Assembly (NCBI RefSeq): GCF_015291885.1
Contig: NZ_CP036186.1
Coordinates: 3,747,001-3,811,000, forward strand
DNA: 64,000 nt
Origin: Stutzerimonas stutzeri
GTDB lineage: Bacteria; Pseudomonadota; Gammaproteobacteria; Pseudomonadales; Pseudomonadaceae
Reading direction: 5' to 3'
Shown here: piece by piece, positions 38,549-48,231 of the stretch
How positions within the stretch are numbered: the first letter of the stretch is position 1
How the letters are laid out: the number at the start of each line of letters is the position of its first letter
The notes under the pieces: model-generated
Seen by the model: the letters and a program-made list of their open reading frames with translations, nothing else
What the model was told of the DNA's origin: nothing
The model's database searches: none
Position numbers and translations under genes: made by a program

Positions 38549-41500
38549 TCAGATGTCTTGCGGCAGGGGTTGCGGCAGGTCGTTGCCGTTCGGGCCGTCG
38601 AGCCAGTCGACCTTGGCCATCTTGCGTACCACGACGAACTCGTCACGGTTGCAACCCACGGTGCCGTAGTAGTTGAAGCCGTACGCCTGCTGGGCGTAAC
38701 CGCCGATCATGTGGGTGGGCTTGAGCACCACGCGGGTCACCGAGTTGTGGTGGCCGCCGCGGGTCTTGGTGGTCTCGCTGCCGGGCACGTTCACGATGCG
38801 TTCCTGGGCGTGGTACATCATCACCATGCCTTCCATCACGCGCTGGCTGACCACCGCACGGGCGGTCAGGGCACCGTTGGCGTTGAAGCACTCGATCCAG
38901 TCGTTGTCCTCGATGCCGGCCTTCTTGGCATCGACTTCGGACATCCACACGATCGGGCCACCACGGCTCAGGGTTAGCATGATCAGGTTGTCCGAGTAGG
39001 TGCTGTGGATGCCCCACTTCTGGTGCGGGGTGATCCAATTGAGGACGATCTCGGTATTGCCGTTGCTCTTCTTGCCCTTCACGTAGTCGATGGTGCGGGT
39101 GTTGATCGGCGGCCGGTAGCTCATCAGCTGCTCACCAAAGGCCTGCATCCAGGGGTGATCCTGGAAGAACTGCTGGCGGCCGGTGAGGGTGCGCCACGGA
39201 ATGTACTCGTGGACGTTGGTGTAGCCGGCGTTGTACGACACATGCTCGTCTTCCAGGCCTGACCAGGTCGGGCTGGAGATGATCTTGCGCGGCTGCGCCT
39301 GGATGTCACGGAAGCGGATCGCCTCGTGCTCCTTGGGCAGCGCCAGGTGGCTGTGGTCGCGACCGGTGAATTCCGATAGCGCGGCCCAGGCCTTCAAGGC
39401 GACATGACCGTTTGTTTCCGGCGCCAGGCTGAGGATGACCTCGGCGGCGTCGATGGCCGACTCGATCTGCGGGCGCCCTTTGCTGACGCCCTCGTCGCGC
39501 ACCTTGTAGTTCAGCTCGCCGAGGAAATCGACTTCATCCTGGGTGTTCCAGTTGATGCCCTTGCCACCGTTGCCGAGCTTGTCGAGCAGCGGGCCGAGGG
39601 AGGTGAACTTCTTGTAGGTGGCCGGATAGTCGCGCTCGACCACCGCCATGTTCGGGCAGTTCTTGCCCGGCTGCGGATCGACGCCAGCTGTTTTCCAGTC
39701 GGTGCCGCCGAACGGCTGCGCCAGCTCGCCGGGGCTGTCGTGCAGGAGCGGCACGGTGACCAGATCCTTCTCCACGCCCAGCTGACCTTCGGCCATCTTC
39801 GAGAACGCCTTGGCGATGCCCTTGTAGATCTCCCAGTCCGAACGCGCTTCCCAGGCCGGATCGATCGCTGCCGACAGCGGGTGAATGAAGGGGTGCATGT
39901 CCGAAGTGTTCATGTCGTCCTTCTCGTACCAGGTCGCGGTCGGCAGAACGATGTCGGAATACACGCAGGTCGAGGACATGCGGAAGTCGAGGGTGGTGAC
40001 CAGGTCGAGCTTGCCGATGGCGCCGTCGTCCTGCCATTCGGCCTCGAGCGGCTTGAAGCCGTCGCGCTTGCCGAGGTCCTCGTTCATCACGCCGTTCTTG
40101 GTGCCCAGCAGGTACTTGAGCATGTACTCGTGGCCCTTGCCCGAGCTGCCCAGCAGGTTGGAGCGCCAGATGAACATGTTGCGCGGGAAGTTATCCGGGT
40201 TGTCCGGCTGCTCGCAGGCGAACTTCAGCGAACCGTCCTTGAGCGACTGGGTGACGTAATCCACCGGCGACATGCCAGCCGCTTCTGCATCGCGGCAGAC
40301 CTGCAGCGGGTTGCGATTGAGCTGCGGCGCACTCGGCAGCCAGCCGGCGCGTTCGGCGCGGATGTTGTAGTCGAGCATGTGCTCGGGGAACTGCGACTTG
40401 TCGGCCAGCGGCGAGAGCACTTCGTGAATGCTCATCTTCTCGTGGCGCCACTGCGAACTGTGGTTGTAGAAGAAGCTGGTGCCGTTCATCTGGCGCGGCG
40501 GACGGCTCCAGTCGAGGCCGAAGGCCAGCGGCAGCCAGCCGCACTGCGGGCGCAGCTTTTCCTGGCCGACGTAGTGAGCCCAGCCGCCGCCGGTCTGACC
40601 CACGCAGCCGCACAACATCAGCATGTTGATCAGGCCACGGTAGTTCATGTCCATGTGGTACCAGTGGTTCATCGCCGCACCGACGATGATCATGGAACGG
40701 CCATGGGTCTTGTCGGCGTTGTCGGCGAATTCACGGGCGATCTGGATCGCCTTCTCGCGGGATACGCCAGTGATGACTTCCTGCCAGGCCGGAGTGCCGG
40801 GCACGCTGGCGTCGTCGTAGCTGGAAGCGACGTTGGCGCCACCCAGACCACGGTCGATACCCAGGTTGGCGGCCATCAGGTCGAACACGGTGGCGACCTT
40901 GGTGGTGCTGCCGTCGGCCAGGGTGATGGTACGGACCGGCACGCGGCGCAGCTGGATGCTTTCGCCTTCGGCGTGCTGGAAGTGCTCGTGGAGGATGCCA
41001 CCGAAGTACGGGAAGGCGACCTCGGCCGTCTCGCCGCCCTCGATCTGGGTCAGGGAGAGGTCGACATCACGACCGTCCTTGCCTTCGCGGGCCTCGATGT
41101 TCCACTTGCCCTTCTCGCCCCAGCGGTAACCGATCGAACCCAGCGGCGAAACCAGCTCGCCGGTGCTGCCGTCGACTGCGATGGTCTTCCACTCGGGGTT
41201 GTTTTCCTGGCCGAGGTTGTCGGCCAGATCGGACGCGCGCAGGAAGCGGTCGGCGATGTAGCTGCCGTCCTTCTCGTTCAGGCGCACCAGCACCGGCAGG
41301 TCGGTGTAGCGCTTGGCGTAGTCGCGGAAGTACTCGCTCGGCTTCTCCAGGTGGAATTCCTTGAAGATGACGTGAGCGAAGGCCTGGGCCAGCGCGGCGT
41401 CGGTGCCCTGCTTCGGGTTGAGCCAGAGGTCGGTGAGCTTGGCGACTTCGGCGTAGTCCGGGGTGATGGCGACGGTCTTGGTGCCCTTGTAGCGGACTTC

Positions 41501-42304
41501 GGTAAAGAAGTGCGCATCTGGGGTACGGGTCTGCGGGACGTTGGAGCCCCAGGCAATGATGTAGTTGGAGTTGTACCAGTCGGCCGATTCCGGCACGTCG
41601 GTCTGCTCGCCCCAGACTTGTGGAGATGCCGGAGGCAGGTCGCAGTACCAGTCGTAGAACGACAGGCACACGCCGCCGATCAGCGACAGGTAGCGGCTAC
41701 CGGCAGCGTAGGAAACCATCGACATGGCCGGGATTGGCGAGAAGCCGATGACGCGGTCCGGGCCATACTGCTTGACGGTGTAAACGTTGGCTGCAGCGAT
41801 GATCTCGTTGACTTCTTCCCAGCTGGAACGGATGAAACCACCCATGCCGCGCTTGCTCTTGTAGGACTCGGCCTTGGCCTTGTCCTCGACGATGCTGGCC
41901 CAGGCGTCCACCGGGCTCATGTTGCGCCGCGCATCACGCCACAGCTTGAGCAGCGGCTTGCGCACCTTGGGGTACTTCAGGCGGTTGGCGCTATAGATGT
42001 ACCAGCTGTAGCTGGCACCACGCGGGCAGCCGCGCGGCTCATGGTTGGGCAGGTCATTGCGGGTACGCGGGTAGTCGGTCTGCTGGGTTTCCCAGGTGAT
42101 CAGGCCGTTCTTCACGTAGATCTTCCAGGAGCACGAACCGGTGCAGTTCACCCCGTGGGTGGAACGGACGATCTTGTCGTACTGCCAGCGCGAGCGGTAG
42201 ACGTTCTCCCAGTCGCGGGATTCGATGCGGGTTTCGCCATGACCATCGGCGAACTCGCCTTGCTTCCTGTTGAAGAAGCGCAGTTGATCGAGCAAGTGGC
42301 TCAT
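38549..42304 (-). CDS. narG: Respiratory nitrate reductase alpha subunit (catalytic)
   Basis: NarG reduces nitrate to nitrite on the cytoplasmic face, using a bis-MGD molybdenum cofactor and one [4Fe-4S] cluster. The 1251-residue protein is close to E. coli NarG (1247). The FS0 cluster motif HGVNCTGSCSWK near residue 50 has the histidine ligand typical of NarG. The conserved PPASPQVWGEQTDVPESADW and WGSNVPQTRTPDAHF blocks near residues 225-265 hold the molybdenum-ligand region. There is no Tat leader beyond the vestigial N-terminus. A GGAGAGA ribosome binding site precedes the ATG. Confidence 0.98.
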   Translation of the reverse strand: MSHLLDQLRFFNRKQGEFADGHGETRIESRDWENVYRSRWQYDKIVRSTHGVNCTGSCSWKIYVKNGLITWETQQTDYPRTRNDLPNHEPRGCPRGASYSWYIYSANRLKYPKVRKPLLKLWRDARRNMSPVDAWASIVEDKAKAESYKSKRGMGGFIRSSWEEVNEIIAAANVYTVKQYGPDRVIGFSPIPAMSMVSYAAGSRYLSLIGGVCLSFYDWYCDLPPASPQVWGEQTDVPESADWYNSNYIIAWGSNVPQTRTPDAHFFTEVRYKGTKTVAITPDYAEVAKLTDLWLNPKQGTDAALAQAFAHVIFKEFHLEKPSEYFRDYAKRYTDLPVLVRLNEKDGSYIADRFLRASDLADNLGQENNPEWKTIAVDGSTGELVSPLGSIGYRWGEKGKWNIEAREGKDGRDVDLSLTQIEGGETAEVAFPYFGGILHEHFQHAEGESIQLRRVPVRTITLADGSTTKVATVFDLMAANLGIDRGLGGANVASSYDDASVPGTPAWQEVITGVSREKAIQIAREFADNADKTHGRSMIIVGAAMNHWYHMDMNYRGLINMLMLCGCVGQTGGGWAHYVGQEKLRPQCGWLPLAFGLDWSRPPRQMNGTSFFYNHSSQWRHEKMSIHEVLSPLADKSQFPEHMLDYNIRAERAGWLPSAPQLNRNPLQVCRDAEAAGMSPVDYVTQSLKDGSLKFACEQPDNPDNFPRNMFIWRSNLLGSSGKGHEYMLKYLLGTKNGVMNEDLGKRDGFKPLEAEWQDDGAIGKLDLVTTLDFRMSSTCVYSDIVLPTATWYEKDDMNTSDMHPFIHPLSAAIDPAWEARSDWEIYKGIAKAFSKMAEGQLGVEKDLVTVPLLHDSPGELAQPFGGTDWKTAGVDPQPGKNCPNMAVVERDYPATYKKFTSLGPLLDKLGNGGKGINWNTQDEVDFLGELNYKVRDEGVSKGRPQIESAIDAAEVILSLAPETNGHVALKAWAALSEFTGRDHSHLALPKEHEAIRFRDIQAQPRKIISSPTWSGLEDEHVSYNAGYTNVHEYIPWRTLTGRQQFFQDHPWMQAFGEQLMSYRPPINTRTIDYVKGKKSNGNTEIVLNWITPHQKWGIHSTYSDNLIMLTLSRGGPIVWMSEVDAKKAGIEDNDWIECFNANGALTARAVVSQRVMEGMVMMYHAQERIVNVPGSETTKTRGGHHNSVTRVVLKPTHMIGGYAQQAYGFNYYGTVGCNRDEFVVVRKMAKVDWLDGPNGNDLPQPLPQDI

Positions 42305-42369
42305 TGGTTTCTCTCCTCACTCCGGTTGCGAACCACTGGCCCGACCGGTCGGCTTATCAATCTCGGTTT

Positions 42370-42392
42370 GCGCCAGCCGATGTGGCTGGCGC
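42370..42392 (-). other. Stem-loop between narK2 and narG
   Basis: A 9-bp stem (GCGCCAGCC / GGCTGGCGC) with a 5-nt loop lies in the 104-bp gap. On the minus strand no T-run follows, so it is more likely an mRNA-processing or partial-termination element that adjusts transporter versus enzyme levels than a full terminator. The function is inferred. Confidence 0.5.
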
Positions 42393-42408
42393 GTTCATTC
42401 GTTGAACG

Positions 42409-43896
42409 TCAGGACGCGAGCTTCTGGCGGGCCTCCAGCTCCCGGTCGACGCTGGACACGTAGTACTCATCGGAGAACGCCCCCTCGGGCTCCTTCAGCC
42501 AGAGCAGGCAGAGCCCGAAGCTGACGAACGCACCGGCGGCAATCACCATGAAGAACTGCGAGGGGGTCACGAAGGTGTAGAGGGTCAGGTAGCAGACGGC
42601 GCCAACGTTGCCGTAGGCCCCGGCCATGCCGGAGATCTGCCCGGTTACCCGGCGCTTGATCGAAGGGATGATCCCGAAGGTCGCGCCTTCGGCACCCTGG
42701 ACGAACACCGAGCAGAGCACGGTGATCGCCACGGCGACGATCAGCGGCCACTTGGAGTTCATCAGCCCCATCAGCAGAAAGCCCACGGAGATGCCGAGCA
42801 TGTAGGCCAGCATCACGAAGCGGCGGTTGCCAAAGCGGTCGGAGACCAGGCCACCCATGGGGCGGGCCACCAGGTTCACGAAAGCGAAGGAGGCCGCAAT
42901 GATGCCGGCGGTGGTCGGAGTCAGGCCCCAGGTCTGCTCGAAGAACATCGGCAGCATCGATACCACCGCCAGCTCCGCACCGAAGTTGGCGAAGTAGGTG
43001 GAGTTCAGTGCAGCCACGGTGTTGAAGGGATACTTGTCGTCTTCCGGCACGCCCTTCTTCAGGATCGGCACGTTGACGCGCAGGATCTGCACTACCTGGA
43101 ACACCACCACCAGCACGATCGCCGCGTAGCAGATCATCGCGCCGGTGGAGCCCAGGTAGCCCAGGCCCTCGATGCGCCAGACCAGAATGCCCAGCACGCC
43201 GACCATGGGGATGGTCCAGGCGATCAACTTGAACATGTCGGCCCAGGTGCTCACTTCCAGCGCGCTGGCCTTGTGCGGCTTGCGGTGGATGGTGCCGGCC
43301 GGGCCGTCGGTGAGGGCGAACCAGTAGTACACACCGTACAGCGCCATGATGATCGCCGAGCTGGCGATCGCCCAGCGCCAGCCTTCAGGACCGCCGAAGG
43401 CATGGATGGCGATGGCCGGAAGGCTCATGGCGGCAGCGGCGGAACCGAAGTTGCCCCAGCCGGCGTAGAAGCCCTCGGCGAAACCGATGTCCTTGGGCTT
43501 GAACCACATGGCAGTCATATGAATGCCGACCACGAAGCTGGCGCCGATGGAGCTGAGGATCAGGCGCGACACCAGCAGCTGGGTGCGGCTGTCACCGAAG
43601 GCGAAGAACAGCGCCGGCGCAGCCATCACCACCAACAGCACCGAGAAGACCCGACGCGGCCCCCAGTGGTCGAGGGCCATGCCGACCAGAATCCGCGCGG
43701 GAATGGTCAGCGCCACGTTGGCGATGGCGAACAGCTTGAGGTCCTCGGGCGTCAGCCAGTTCACGCTTTTCAGCATGCTCGAGGCCAGCGGCGCCATGCC
43801 GAACCAGACGAAGAAACAGATGTAGAAGGCAATCCAGGTCAGATGCAGGGCTCTGACTTCGGGGCGCTTCCATTCGAACAGCGTAGAAACTCTCAT
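42409..43896 (-). CDS. narK2: Nitrate/nitrite antiporter, NarK2 type
   Basis: The 495-residue major-facilitator protein has about 12 membrane helices. Two nitrate-signature glycine-rich motifs are visible: FAEGFYAGWGNFGSAAAAM near residue 150 and ISGMAGAYGNVGAVCYL near residue 440. This is the type that exchanges nitrite for nitrate. The ATG at 43896 begins MRVSTLFEWKRPEVRALHLTW; upstream in-frame codons overlap the usp gene. It lies 14 nt after the universal stress protein gene and 104 nt before narG. Confidence 0.93.
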   Translation of the reverse strand: MRVSTLFEWKRPEVRALHLTWIAFYICFFVWFGMAPLASSMLKSVNWLTPEDLKLFAIANVALTIPARILVGMALDHWGPRRVFSVLLVVMAAPALFFAFGDSRTQLLVSRLILSSIGASFVVGIHMTAMWFKPKDIGFAEGFYAGWGNFGSAAAAMSLPAIAIHAFGGPEGWRWAIASSAIIMALYGVYYWFALTDGPAGTIHRKPHKASALEVSTWADMFKLIAWTIPMVGVLGILVWRIEGLGYLGSTGAMICYAAIVLVVVFQVVQILRVNVPILKKGVPEDDKYPFNTVAALNSTYFANFGAELAVVSMLPMFFEQTWGLTPTTAGIIAASFAFVNLVARPMGGLVSDRFGNRRFVMLAYMLGISVGFLLMGLMNSKWPLIVAVAITVLCSVFVQGAEGATFGIIPSIKRRVTGQISGMAGAYGNVGAVCYLTLYTFVTPSQFFMVIAAGAFVSFGLCLLWLKEPEGAFSDEYYVSSVDRELEARQKLAS

Positions 43897-43910
43897 GTTG
43901 AGCTCCTCAC

Positions 43911-44369
43911 TCAGGGGCAGGCTTGAATCAGGACCGGGCAAGGCGCCCGGCGGGCCAGGAAAGCGCTCACGCTGCCGAAGGTCATGTAGTCGAGCTCGTC
44001 GACCAAGAGATTCAGCGAGCGGGAAATGAAGCCGCCGTCCGGTTCGTTTGAATGCCGCGCAATCACCAGCAAGTCGGGCTTCTTGTGCTCGGCAGCTTTG
44101 AGAATCATCTTGCGGGCGTCGCCTTCGGCGAGGATCACGTCGGCGTCCAGGCCGAAGGCGCTGACCTTGTCAGCCGCCTCCTGCAGGAAACCGCGGAACT
44201 CGTTGCGCTCGCGCTCGTAGAGCTCGACGGCCGAATCGCTGGTGTCGCGGGTCTCTTCCACCACCCCGACGAGCATGATCAGCGGCTTGAGCGGGCCGAA
44301 CATGTCGAGGGTGGCGTCCAGGGCTTTCCTGGCATTACGCGAGTTGTCGTAGGCAATCATGATCTTCAT
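43911..44369 (-). CDS. Universal stress protein between the two narK genes
   Basis: The 152-residue protein starts MKIMIAYDNSRNARKALDATL and has a UspA-type fold. The usual G-x2-G-x9-G(S/T) ATP motif is modified: ARHSNEPDGGFISRSLNLLVDELDYMTFGSVS near residues 103-135 lacks the tight glycine pattern, so ATP binding is uncertain. It is cytoplasmic. Gaps of 15 and 14 nt to the flanking narK genes place it within the operon. Usp proteins are associated with anaerobic survival in pseudomonads; a link to nitrate transport is not established. Confidence 0.85.
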   Translation of the reverse strand: MKIMIAYDNSRNARKALDATLDMFGPLKPLIMLVGVVEETRDTSDSAVELYERERNEFRGFLQEAADKVSAFGLDADVILAEGDARKMILKAAEHKKPDLLVIARHSNEPDGGFISRSLNLLVDELDYMTFGSVSAFLARRAPCPVLIQACP

Positions 44370-44384
44370 GGCGGCACTCCAGAC

Positions 44385-45986
44385 TCAGGGGTTCTTCACG
44401 TAGGCATTGGGGCGCAGGTAGAACCACCAGTTGAGGATCAGGCACAGCGCGCAGAAGACCGCGAAACCGTACATGGCCACTTCGGGAGTACCGGCCTTGA
44501 CCTGTTCGCCGATCACGATCGGGGCGACGAAGGAGCCGTAGGCGGCAACGGCCGAGGTCCAGCCGAGTACCGGGCCGGCCTTTTCGCGGTCGTAAATCAC
44601 GCCGATGGTGCGGAAGGTGGAACCGTTGCCGATGCCGCTGGCAGCGAACAGCACCAGGAACAGCACCAGGAAGAGGAAGAAGAACTCTTCAGGCTGGGTC
44701 GAGCCGTAGGCTTGCTGCATGACATAGCCGGCCGCGACCGAGGCGATCACCATCACCACCGAGACGATCTGAGTGACGATGGAGCCTCCGACCTTGTCGG
44801 AAATCCAGCCGCCCAGCGGACGAATCAGGGCGCCGATGAACGGGCCGATCCAGGCGTAAGTCAGGGCGCTAGGCGCATTCGGATTGACGACGCGGGTGAC
44901 GGTGCCGTCCGCGGCCACTTCGTTCATGAAGCCGAAGATCACGGTGATCGACAGCGGCAGCGCCATCGAGAAGCCGATGAAGGAGCCGAACGTCAGGATG
45001 TAAAGGATGCTCATCGACCAGGTGTGCTTGTCGCGGAAGATCGCGAACTGACGCTTGATGTTCGGGCTGATGCTGCCTGGCAGCATGCGCAGCATGCCGA
45101 GGGTCAGGCCGATGGTGAGCAGCATTACTCCCCACATGTTCAGCACGCCAAGGCCTACAGGTGCCGGCAGGTAGAGGTACAGGCCAACCGCAGCGGCAGC
45201 GAAGGCCACGGCGTAGAGGCCAATAATCTTGCCGAAAGCGTTCAGCGGATAACCCGGTGTCGGCGAAATCACCAGCAGGTTGTTCATGCCCTTCCAGCCA
45301 GCGAAGGCCAGCGGAATCAGGAACAACAGCCACACCCAACCGGCGTTCTGAATCCAGGTTTCAGTACCGGCGGGGATCTTGCCAATCAGCGTACCGCTGT
45401 CCTTGAGCAGCTCCATCGGCGCACCGGCGAAGACTCCGAACACGCCGGCGGTCATCACCAGCGGAATCAGTATCTGCATGGTGGTAACGCCGAAGTTGCC
45501 CAGGCCGGCGTTCAGACCTAGAGCCAGGCCCTGCTGATTCTTCGGAAAGAAGGTGCTGATGTTGCTCATGGAGCAGGCGAAGTTGCCGCCGCCGATGCCG
45601 GAGAGGAAAGCCAGCAGCTGGAACACCCACAGCGGCGTGTCCTGACTCTGCAGCGCGATGCCCGCACCGGCAGCCGGAATCATCAGCAGCGCGGTGGTCA
45701 GGAAGATGGTGTTGCGTCCGCCGGCGATGCGGATCATGAAAGACGCCGGGATGCGCAGGGTGGCACCGGTAAGGCCGGCGATGGCGGTCAGGGTGAACAG
45801 CTCTGCGGGCTCGAAGGGAAACCCCAGGTTGAGCATCTGTACCGTGACGATGCCCCACATCAGCCAGATGGCGAAACCCATAAGCAGACTCGGGATGGAA
45901 ATCCAGAGGTTGCGATTGGCGATCCGCTTGCCGGTGGTGTCCCAGAACTTCTGGTCCTCCACGTCCCACTTTTCGATATTGCTCAT
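44385..45986 (-). CDS. narK1: Nitrate transporter, NarK1 type
   Basis: The 533-residue major-facilitator protein has about 12 membrane helices and an N-terminal cytoplasmic segment (MSNIEKWDVEDQKFWDTTGK). The first nitrate signature LALGLNAGLGNFGVTTMQ is clear. The second half has GWTSAVAAYGSFVAPIV in place of the usual GAxGNxGG, which marks the NarK1-like, proton-coupled importer type. It is the first gene of the operon; the ANR/DNR box centred at 46082.5 and a NarL palindrome lie upstream. Confidence 0.92.
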   Translation of the reverse strand: MSNIEKWDVEDQKFWDTTGKRIANRNLWISIPSLLMGFAIWLMWGIVTVQMLNLGFPFEPAELFTLTAIAGLTGATLRIPASFMIRIAGGRNTIFLTTALLMIPAAGAGIALQSQDTPLWVFQLLAFLSGIGGGNFACSMSNISTFFPKNQQGLALGLNAGLGNFGVTTMQILIPLVMTAGVFGVFAGAPMELLKDSGTLIGKIPAGTETWIQNAGWVWLLFLIPLAFAGWKGMNNLLVISPTPGYPLNAFGKIIGLYAVAFAAAAVGLYLYLPAPVGLGVLNMWGVMLLTIGLTLGMLRMLPGSISPNIKRQFAIFRDKHTWSMSILYILTFGSFIGFSMALPLSITVIFGFMNEVAADGTVTRVVNPNAPSALTYAWIGPFIGALIRPLGGWISDKVGGSIVTQIVSVVMVIASVAAGYVMQQAYGSTQPEEFFFLFLVLFLVLFAASGIGNGSTFRTIGVIYDREKAGPVLGWTSAVAAYGSFVAPIVIGEQVKAGTPEVAMYGFAVFCALCLILNWWFYLRPNAYVKNP

Positions 45987-46075
45987 GGTCGATCCTCTTG
46001 GCGCCAAGACCCTGCTTGCATAGGCAGCGGGATCAGGAATGGCTCGCACGCTAAGCGGGAGGGATCGATCCGAAT

Positions 46076-46089
46076 TTGACTCAGGTCAA
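46076..46089 (-). promoter_or_regulatory. ANR/DNR (FNR-type) box of the narK operon
   Basis: TTGACTCAGGTCAA is a perfect TTGAC-N4-GTCAA palindrome. Its centre is about 97 nt before the narK1 ATG. At the usual -41.5 position transcription would start near 46041. Activation of nar genes by FNR-type regulators at low oxygen is established; use of this site is inferred from position. Confidence 0.85.
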
Positions 46090-46126
46090 TACACGGCTAG
46101 TGGCATTTTGCTTGACAACACATTTC

Positions 46127-46142
46127 TACCTCCTACGAGGTA
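46127..46142. promoter_or_regulatory. NarL-type palindrome between narK1 and narX
   Basis: TACCTCCTACGAGGTA has perfect 6-bp arms (TACCTC / GAGGTA) around CTAC. It resembles the 7-2-7 NarL site (TACYYMT-N2-AKRRGTA) with a mismatch at the innermost base of each heptamer. It sits about 52 bp upstream of the ANR/DNR box and about 140-170 bp before narX, so it could serve either direction. A further AT-rich stretch at 46150-46200 may hold the narX promoter. Confidence 0.7.
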
Positions 46143-46281
46143 TCTCGCATACACCAAATAAAATCCTTAAATATCAGCTAGTTAAAAGAAATAACACGGT
46201 CCCCTTTCACCTCTTCAAACTGACTCAAATGCATTGTGAGTACACCCCCGGCCATGGCCAGCGCTTGCCACAAAGCGCAGA

Positions 46282-48231
46282 ATGAGGCACCGCCCGACCG
46301 ACGATTCGACCATGCCCCTTTCCGAAAGCGAGCAGCTCTCAACCCGCCATTCGATCGTGTTCAACACGTTGGTGGCCTTCGTGGTGATCATCGGTTTTTC
46401 GCTGGTCAGCATGCTAGCCAGCCTGTACCTGGCGGACGCCCTGGAAGGCGATGCCGAGGCCATCAATCAGGCCGGAAGCCTGCGTATGCAGGCCTACCGA
46501 CTGGCCTTCACCGCCGAACACGGTCCGCACGAACTATTTGAAGAGCGCATAGAAATGCTGGAACGCACCCTGCGTTCGTCTTCCCTGCGCTCGGCGCTAC
46601 ATCGGCATGGCTCGACCGAGTTGCCCGCGCTACATGCCGGCGTGTTGCAGCACTGGGTGGAACGCATGCGGCCACTGCTCGACGCGCAACCCGCGCAGGT
46701 CGACGACTACCGTCGAGAGGCACCGGAGTTCGTCAGTGAGCTGGACGCCTTCGTGCGCACCCTGCAGGAGGCATCCGAGGGCAAGCTTGGCGTCATCCGC
46801 GCGCTGCAGGCCGGCACGCTATTCGTCATCGTGCTGATCGCCTTCGTGCTGATCTATGGGTTGCACAACAACCTGGCGTCGCCGCTGCGTAGCCTGACCA
46901 AGATGGCCCGCGACATTGGCAAGGGGGACTTCAGCGGCCAGGTGCAGATCCCCGGCGACACAGAGCTCAGTCTGCTGGCACGCACGTTGAACCAGATGAG
47001 CCAGGAACTGGCTGGTCTTTACGCGGAAATGGAGCAAAAGGTCGATGACAAGACGGCCGCACTGACTCGCAGCAACGCCACCCTGCAACTGCTATTCAAC
47101 AGTGCACGGATGCTCTACAGCCAGCCGGACGATCCCTCGCAGATGATGGGCTCGCTACTGGCCAAGGTGCAGCAGATCCTTGGCACCGGGCCGATCTCGC
47201 TGTGTCTGAATCGCTCGGCGGAGGCCGGCAGCCACACCGCAATGACCTCGCGCGATCTGCAACCGCCGGAGTACTGCAAGCTGCCGCAGTGCGACGTTTG
47301 CCCGGTCAACCAGACCGGTCGGCTGCCCAGCGGCGAGGAGCTGATGACCTTCGAGCTGCGCTCCGGCCAGGACGATCTGGGCTCGCTACGCGTCGCCCAT
47401 CCGGCAGGCGAGCCGCTGGAATCCTGGCAGACGCTGCTACTGACGACCCTGGCCGACCTCTTCGCCGCTTCGCTGAGCCTGGCACAGCTGGGCCAGAAGC
47501 AGGCGCGCCTGGCGCTGATGGAGGAGCGTGCGGTGATTGCTCGCGAACTGCATGATTCCCTCGCCCAGGCGCTGTCCGCACAGAAGCTGCAACTGGCGCG
47601 CCTCAAGCGCCTGATGCAGAAGGAAAGCAGCCAGGCGCAGCTGGACGACAGCGTGCAGCAGATCGATCAGGGCCTGAACGCGGCCTACCGACAGCTGCGC
47701 GAACTGCTGACCACCTTCCGCATCAAGGTCAACGAACCAGGACTCAAACCGGCCCTGCAGGCGACGATAGAGGAATTCAGTGCCAACTCTGGCCTGCAGA
47801 TCGAGAACGACTACCACCTCGATCATTGCCCGCTGACGCCAAACGAGGAAGTGCACTGCCTGCAGATCATCCGTGAAGCCCTCAGCAACGTGGTCAAGCA
47901 TGCGGAAGCGAACCACTGCTGGTTGAGCCTGACGCAGGACAGCATCGGCACCATCCACGTAAGGATCGACGATGACGGCATCGGCATCCGGCCTGAAGAA
48001 CAGCGCGCCGGCCACTACGGCCTGATCATCCTGCAAGAACGCGCCAGCAGCCTGAACGGCAATATCAGCATTGGCCTGCGCCCCGCTGGCGGCACTCAGG
48101 TGCACCTGAGATTTCCCCCCGCCTATCGACACATTCCCCTGAAACAGGAGCCTGTCACGCATGAACGAAGGGACAACCACACGAATCCTGCTGGTCGACG
48201 ACCATCCCATGATGCGTCGGGGTCTGCGTGA
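46282..48231 (+). CDS. narX: Nitrate/nitrite sensor histidine kinase NarX
   Basis: NarX senses periplasmic nitrate and phosphorylates NarL. From the first ATG the product is 649 residues; an ATG at 46312 is an equal alternative and neither has a clear Shine-Dalgarno. The first membrane helix is at about 28-50. The P-box [18 protein letters not shown] follows at 57-74. The second helix is at about 176-196, then HAMP. A cysteine cluster at 332, 337 and 340 is followed by the HisKA_3 domain (His424 in [13 protein letters not shown]) and the ATPase domain ([18 protein letters not shown]). Its stop is 71 bp inside narL, giving a C-terminal tail of charged residues. Confidence 0.93.
   Translation: MRHRPTDDSTMPLSESEQLSTRHSIVFNTLVAFVVIIGFSLVSMLASLYLADALEGDAEAINQAGSLRMQAYRLAFTAEHGPHELFEERIEMLERTLRSSSLRSALHRHGSTELPALHAGVLQHWVERMRPLLDAQPAQVDDYRREAPEFVSELDAFVRTLQEASEGKLGVIRALQAGTLFVIVLIAFVLIYGLHNNLASPLRSLTKMARDIGKGDFSGQVQIPGDTELSLLARTLNQMSQELAGLYAEMEQKVDDKTAALTRSNATLQLLFNSARMLYSQPDDPSQMMGSLLAKVQQILGTGPISLCLNRSAEAGSHTAMTSRDLQPPEYCKLPQCDVCPVNQTGRLPSGEELMTFELRSGQDDLGSLRVAHPAGEPLESWQTLLLTTLADLFAASLSLAQLGQKQARLALMEERAVIARELHDSLAQALSAQKLQLARLKRLMQKESSQAQLDDSVQQIDQGLNAAYRQLRELLTTFRIKVNEPGLKPALQATIEEFSANSGLQIENDYHLDHCPLTPNEEVHCLQIIREALSNVVKHAEANHCWLSLTQDSIGTIHVRIDDDGIGIRPEEQRAGHYGLIILQERASSLNGNISIGLRPAGGTQVHLRFPPAYRHIPLKQEPVTHERRDNHTNPAGRRPSHDASGSA

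Noticed and set aside
39404..42463. A 1019-codon open frame antisense to narG
   Set aside because: It lies wholly opposite a clear narG with all its motifs. Long antisense frames are common in GC-rich codon usage, and it resembles no family.
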